From NCBI GenBank assembly GCA_943357175.1, contig CALRGE010000005.1:1-64000 (forward strand): DNA of 64,000 nt. Direction: 5' to 3'. The DNA is from Candidatus Peribacteria bacterium. Lineage in GTDB: Bacteria; Patescibacteriota; Gracilibacteria; UBA1369; 2-02-FULL-48-14. The translations under genes were made by a program, and so were the position numbers. Positions 63,821 to 64,000 of the stretch are shown in pieces. Every line of letters begins with the position of its first letter. Position 1 is the first letter of the stretch. Below the pieces are notes generated by a model. That model was not told where the DNA came from. It did not search any database and saw only the letters and a list, made by a program, of their open reading frames with translations.

Positions 63821-64000
63821 TGGAAAAAAGATTTCTTCAGCTAGGAGCGCTCGCGCTAATTTGCTTCAGCATTTGGCATTTTTGGGATCCTCTTTGGAAA
63901 TACAATATAAATGAAGCAGTAGATAAAAATAGCACAGAAAAACTTGTTTTTGAGGTAGAAAAAGGCGAATCAGCAAAGTCGATTGCAAACGGACTAGATG
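63820..64000 (+). CDS. mltG: Endolytic murein transglycosylase MltG, 5' part (cut by window end)
   Basis: ATG at 63820 overlaps the ybaB stop by one base. The 60 visible residues show a cytoplasmic-to-membrane start 'MEKRFLQLGALALICFSIWHFW' followed by 'LVFEVEKGESAKSIANGL', the LysM-like opening of MltG/YceG ('F.V..G.S...IA..L'). MltG cuts nascent glycan strands. The catalytic Glu lies beyond the window, so identity rests on the N-terminal pattern. Confidence 0.82.
   Translation, partial: MEKRFLQLGALALICFSIWHFWDPLWKYNINEAVDKNSTEKLVFEVEKGESAKSIANGLD

Noticed and set aside
1-64000. UGA recoded as Gly (Gracilibacteria/Absconditabacteria-type code)
   Set aside because: holA and recO end in in-frame TGA at the expected family length, and no gene has internal in-frame TGA.
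1-64000. tRNA, rRNA, tmRNA or CRISPR arrays
   Set aside because: I looked for T-loop GGTTCGAATCC-type sequences, rRNA core motifs and regular 25-40 nt repeat-spacer units. The few T-loop-like hits (such as 15150 and 41766) are in coding DNA or lack the rest of the cloverleaf.

Overview
The window is a continuous stretch of AT-rich bacterial chromosome. It looks like a member of the Candidate Phyla Radiation (Patescibacteria), most likely Peregrinibacteria-like. The basis is the compact layout with many 1-29 nt overlaps, the near absence of Shine-Dalgarno sites, several genes starting 6-7 nt after a -10 box (leaderless mRNAs), divergent core enzymes, archaeal-type variants of some of them, and very large secreted proteins without homologues I can name. 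UGA is a normal stop here (holA and recO end in TGA), so this is not a UGA-recoding Gracilibacteria/Absconditabacteria lineage. The taxonomic call is inference. The envelope genes (peptidoglycan synthesis and remodelling, S-layer homology domains, lipoproteins, no outer-membrane machinery) suggest a Gram-positive-like cell wall with an S-layer or wall-anchored proteins.

Layout. 1-12 kb: four giant tandem paralogues (the first cut by the window edge) built from shared extracellular modules, Ca/metal-binding Asp-rich repeats and C-terminal SLH domains. 12-16.3 kb: pyrG, a protein with tandem PilC/GspF-N-like domains, an atypical Lgt and a membrane protein. 16.3-19.2 kb (minus): a metal ABC transporter with a Fur-family regulator and a palindromic operator. 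19.2-23 kb (minus): greA, rpoD, dnaG. 23.1-24.3 kb: a small secreted protein and a VapBC-like pair whose 58-aa antitoxin is easily missed. 24.3-31 kb (minus): a WecA/MraY-type transferase, truB, murE, an HNH protein, a stand-alone riboflavin kinase, an O-antigen-ligase-like protein and archaeal-type tpiA, plus a small plus-strand release-factor-like protein. 31-40.3 kb: a 1574-aa giant protein, a 49-aa lipoprotein, a 1213-aa surface protein and an ECF sigma factor. 40.3-52 kb: holA, glnA, a TrmB-like regulator, a lipoprotein, efp, gatCA, a RibL-like nucleotidyltransferase, ftsX, recO and several small unknowns. 52-64 kb: a (p)ppGpp synthetase/hydrolase, membrane proteins, a K-independent proton-pumping pyrophosphatase, a wall-remodelling trio (NodB deacetylase, GH3, unknown), rplY, ybaB and the start of mltG.

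How the parts fit. The SLH proteins carry TRAE motifs that in known systems bind secondary wall polysaccharide. The WecA-like transferase, O-antigen-ligase-like protein, MurE, deacetylase, GH3 and MltG are plausible makers and remodellers of the wall they bind to. A stand-alone bacterial riboflavin kinase and an archaeal RibL-like FAD synthetase together could replace the usual bifunctional RibF. The most promising undescribed material is the tandem SLH/adhesin array with its shared promoter and shared post-membrane L-[KQ]-G motif, and the giant protein - lipoprotein - surface protein - sigma factor locus at 31-40 kb.
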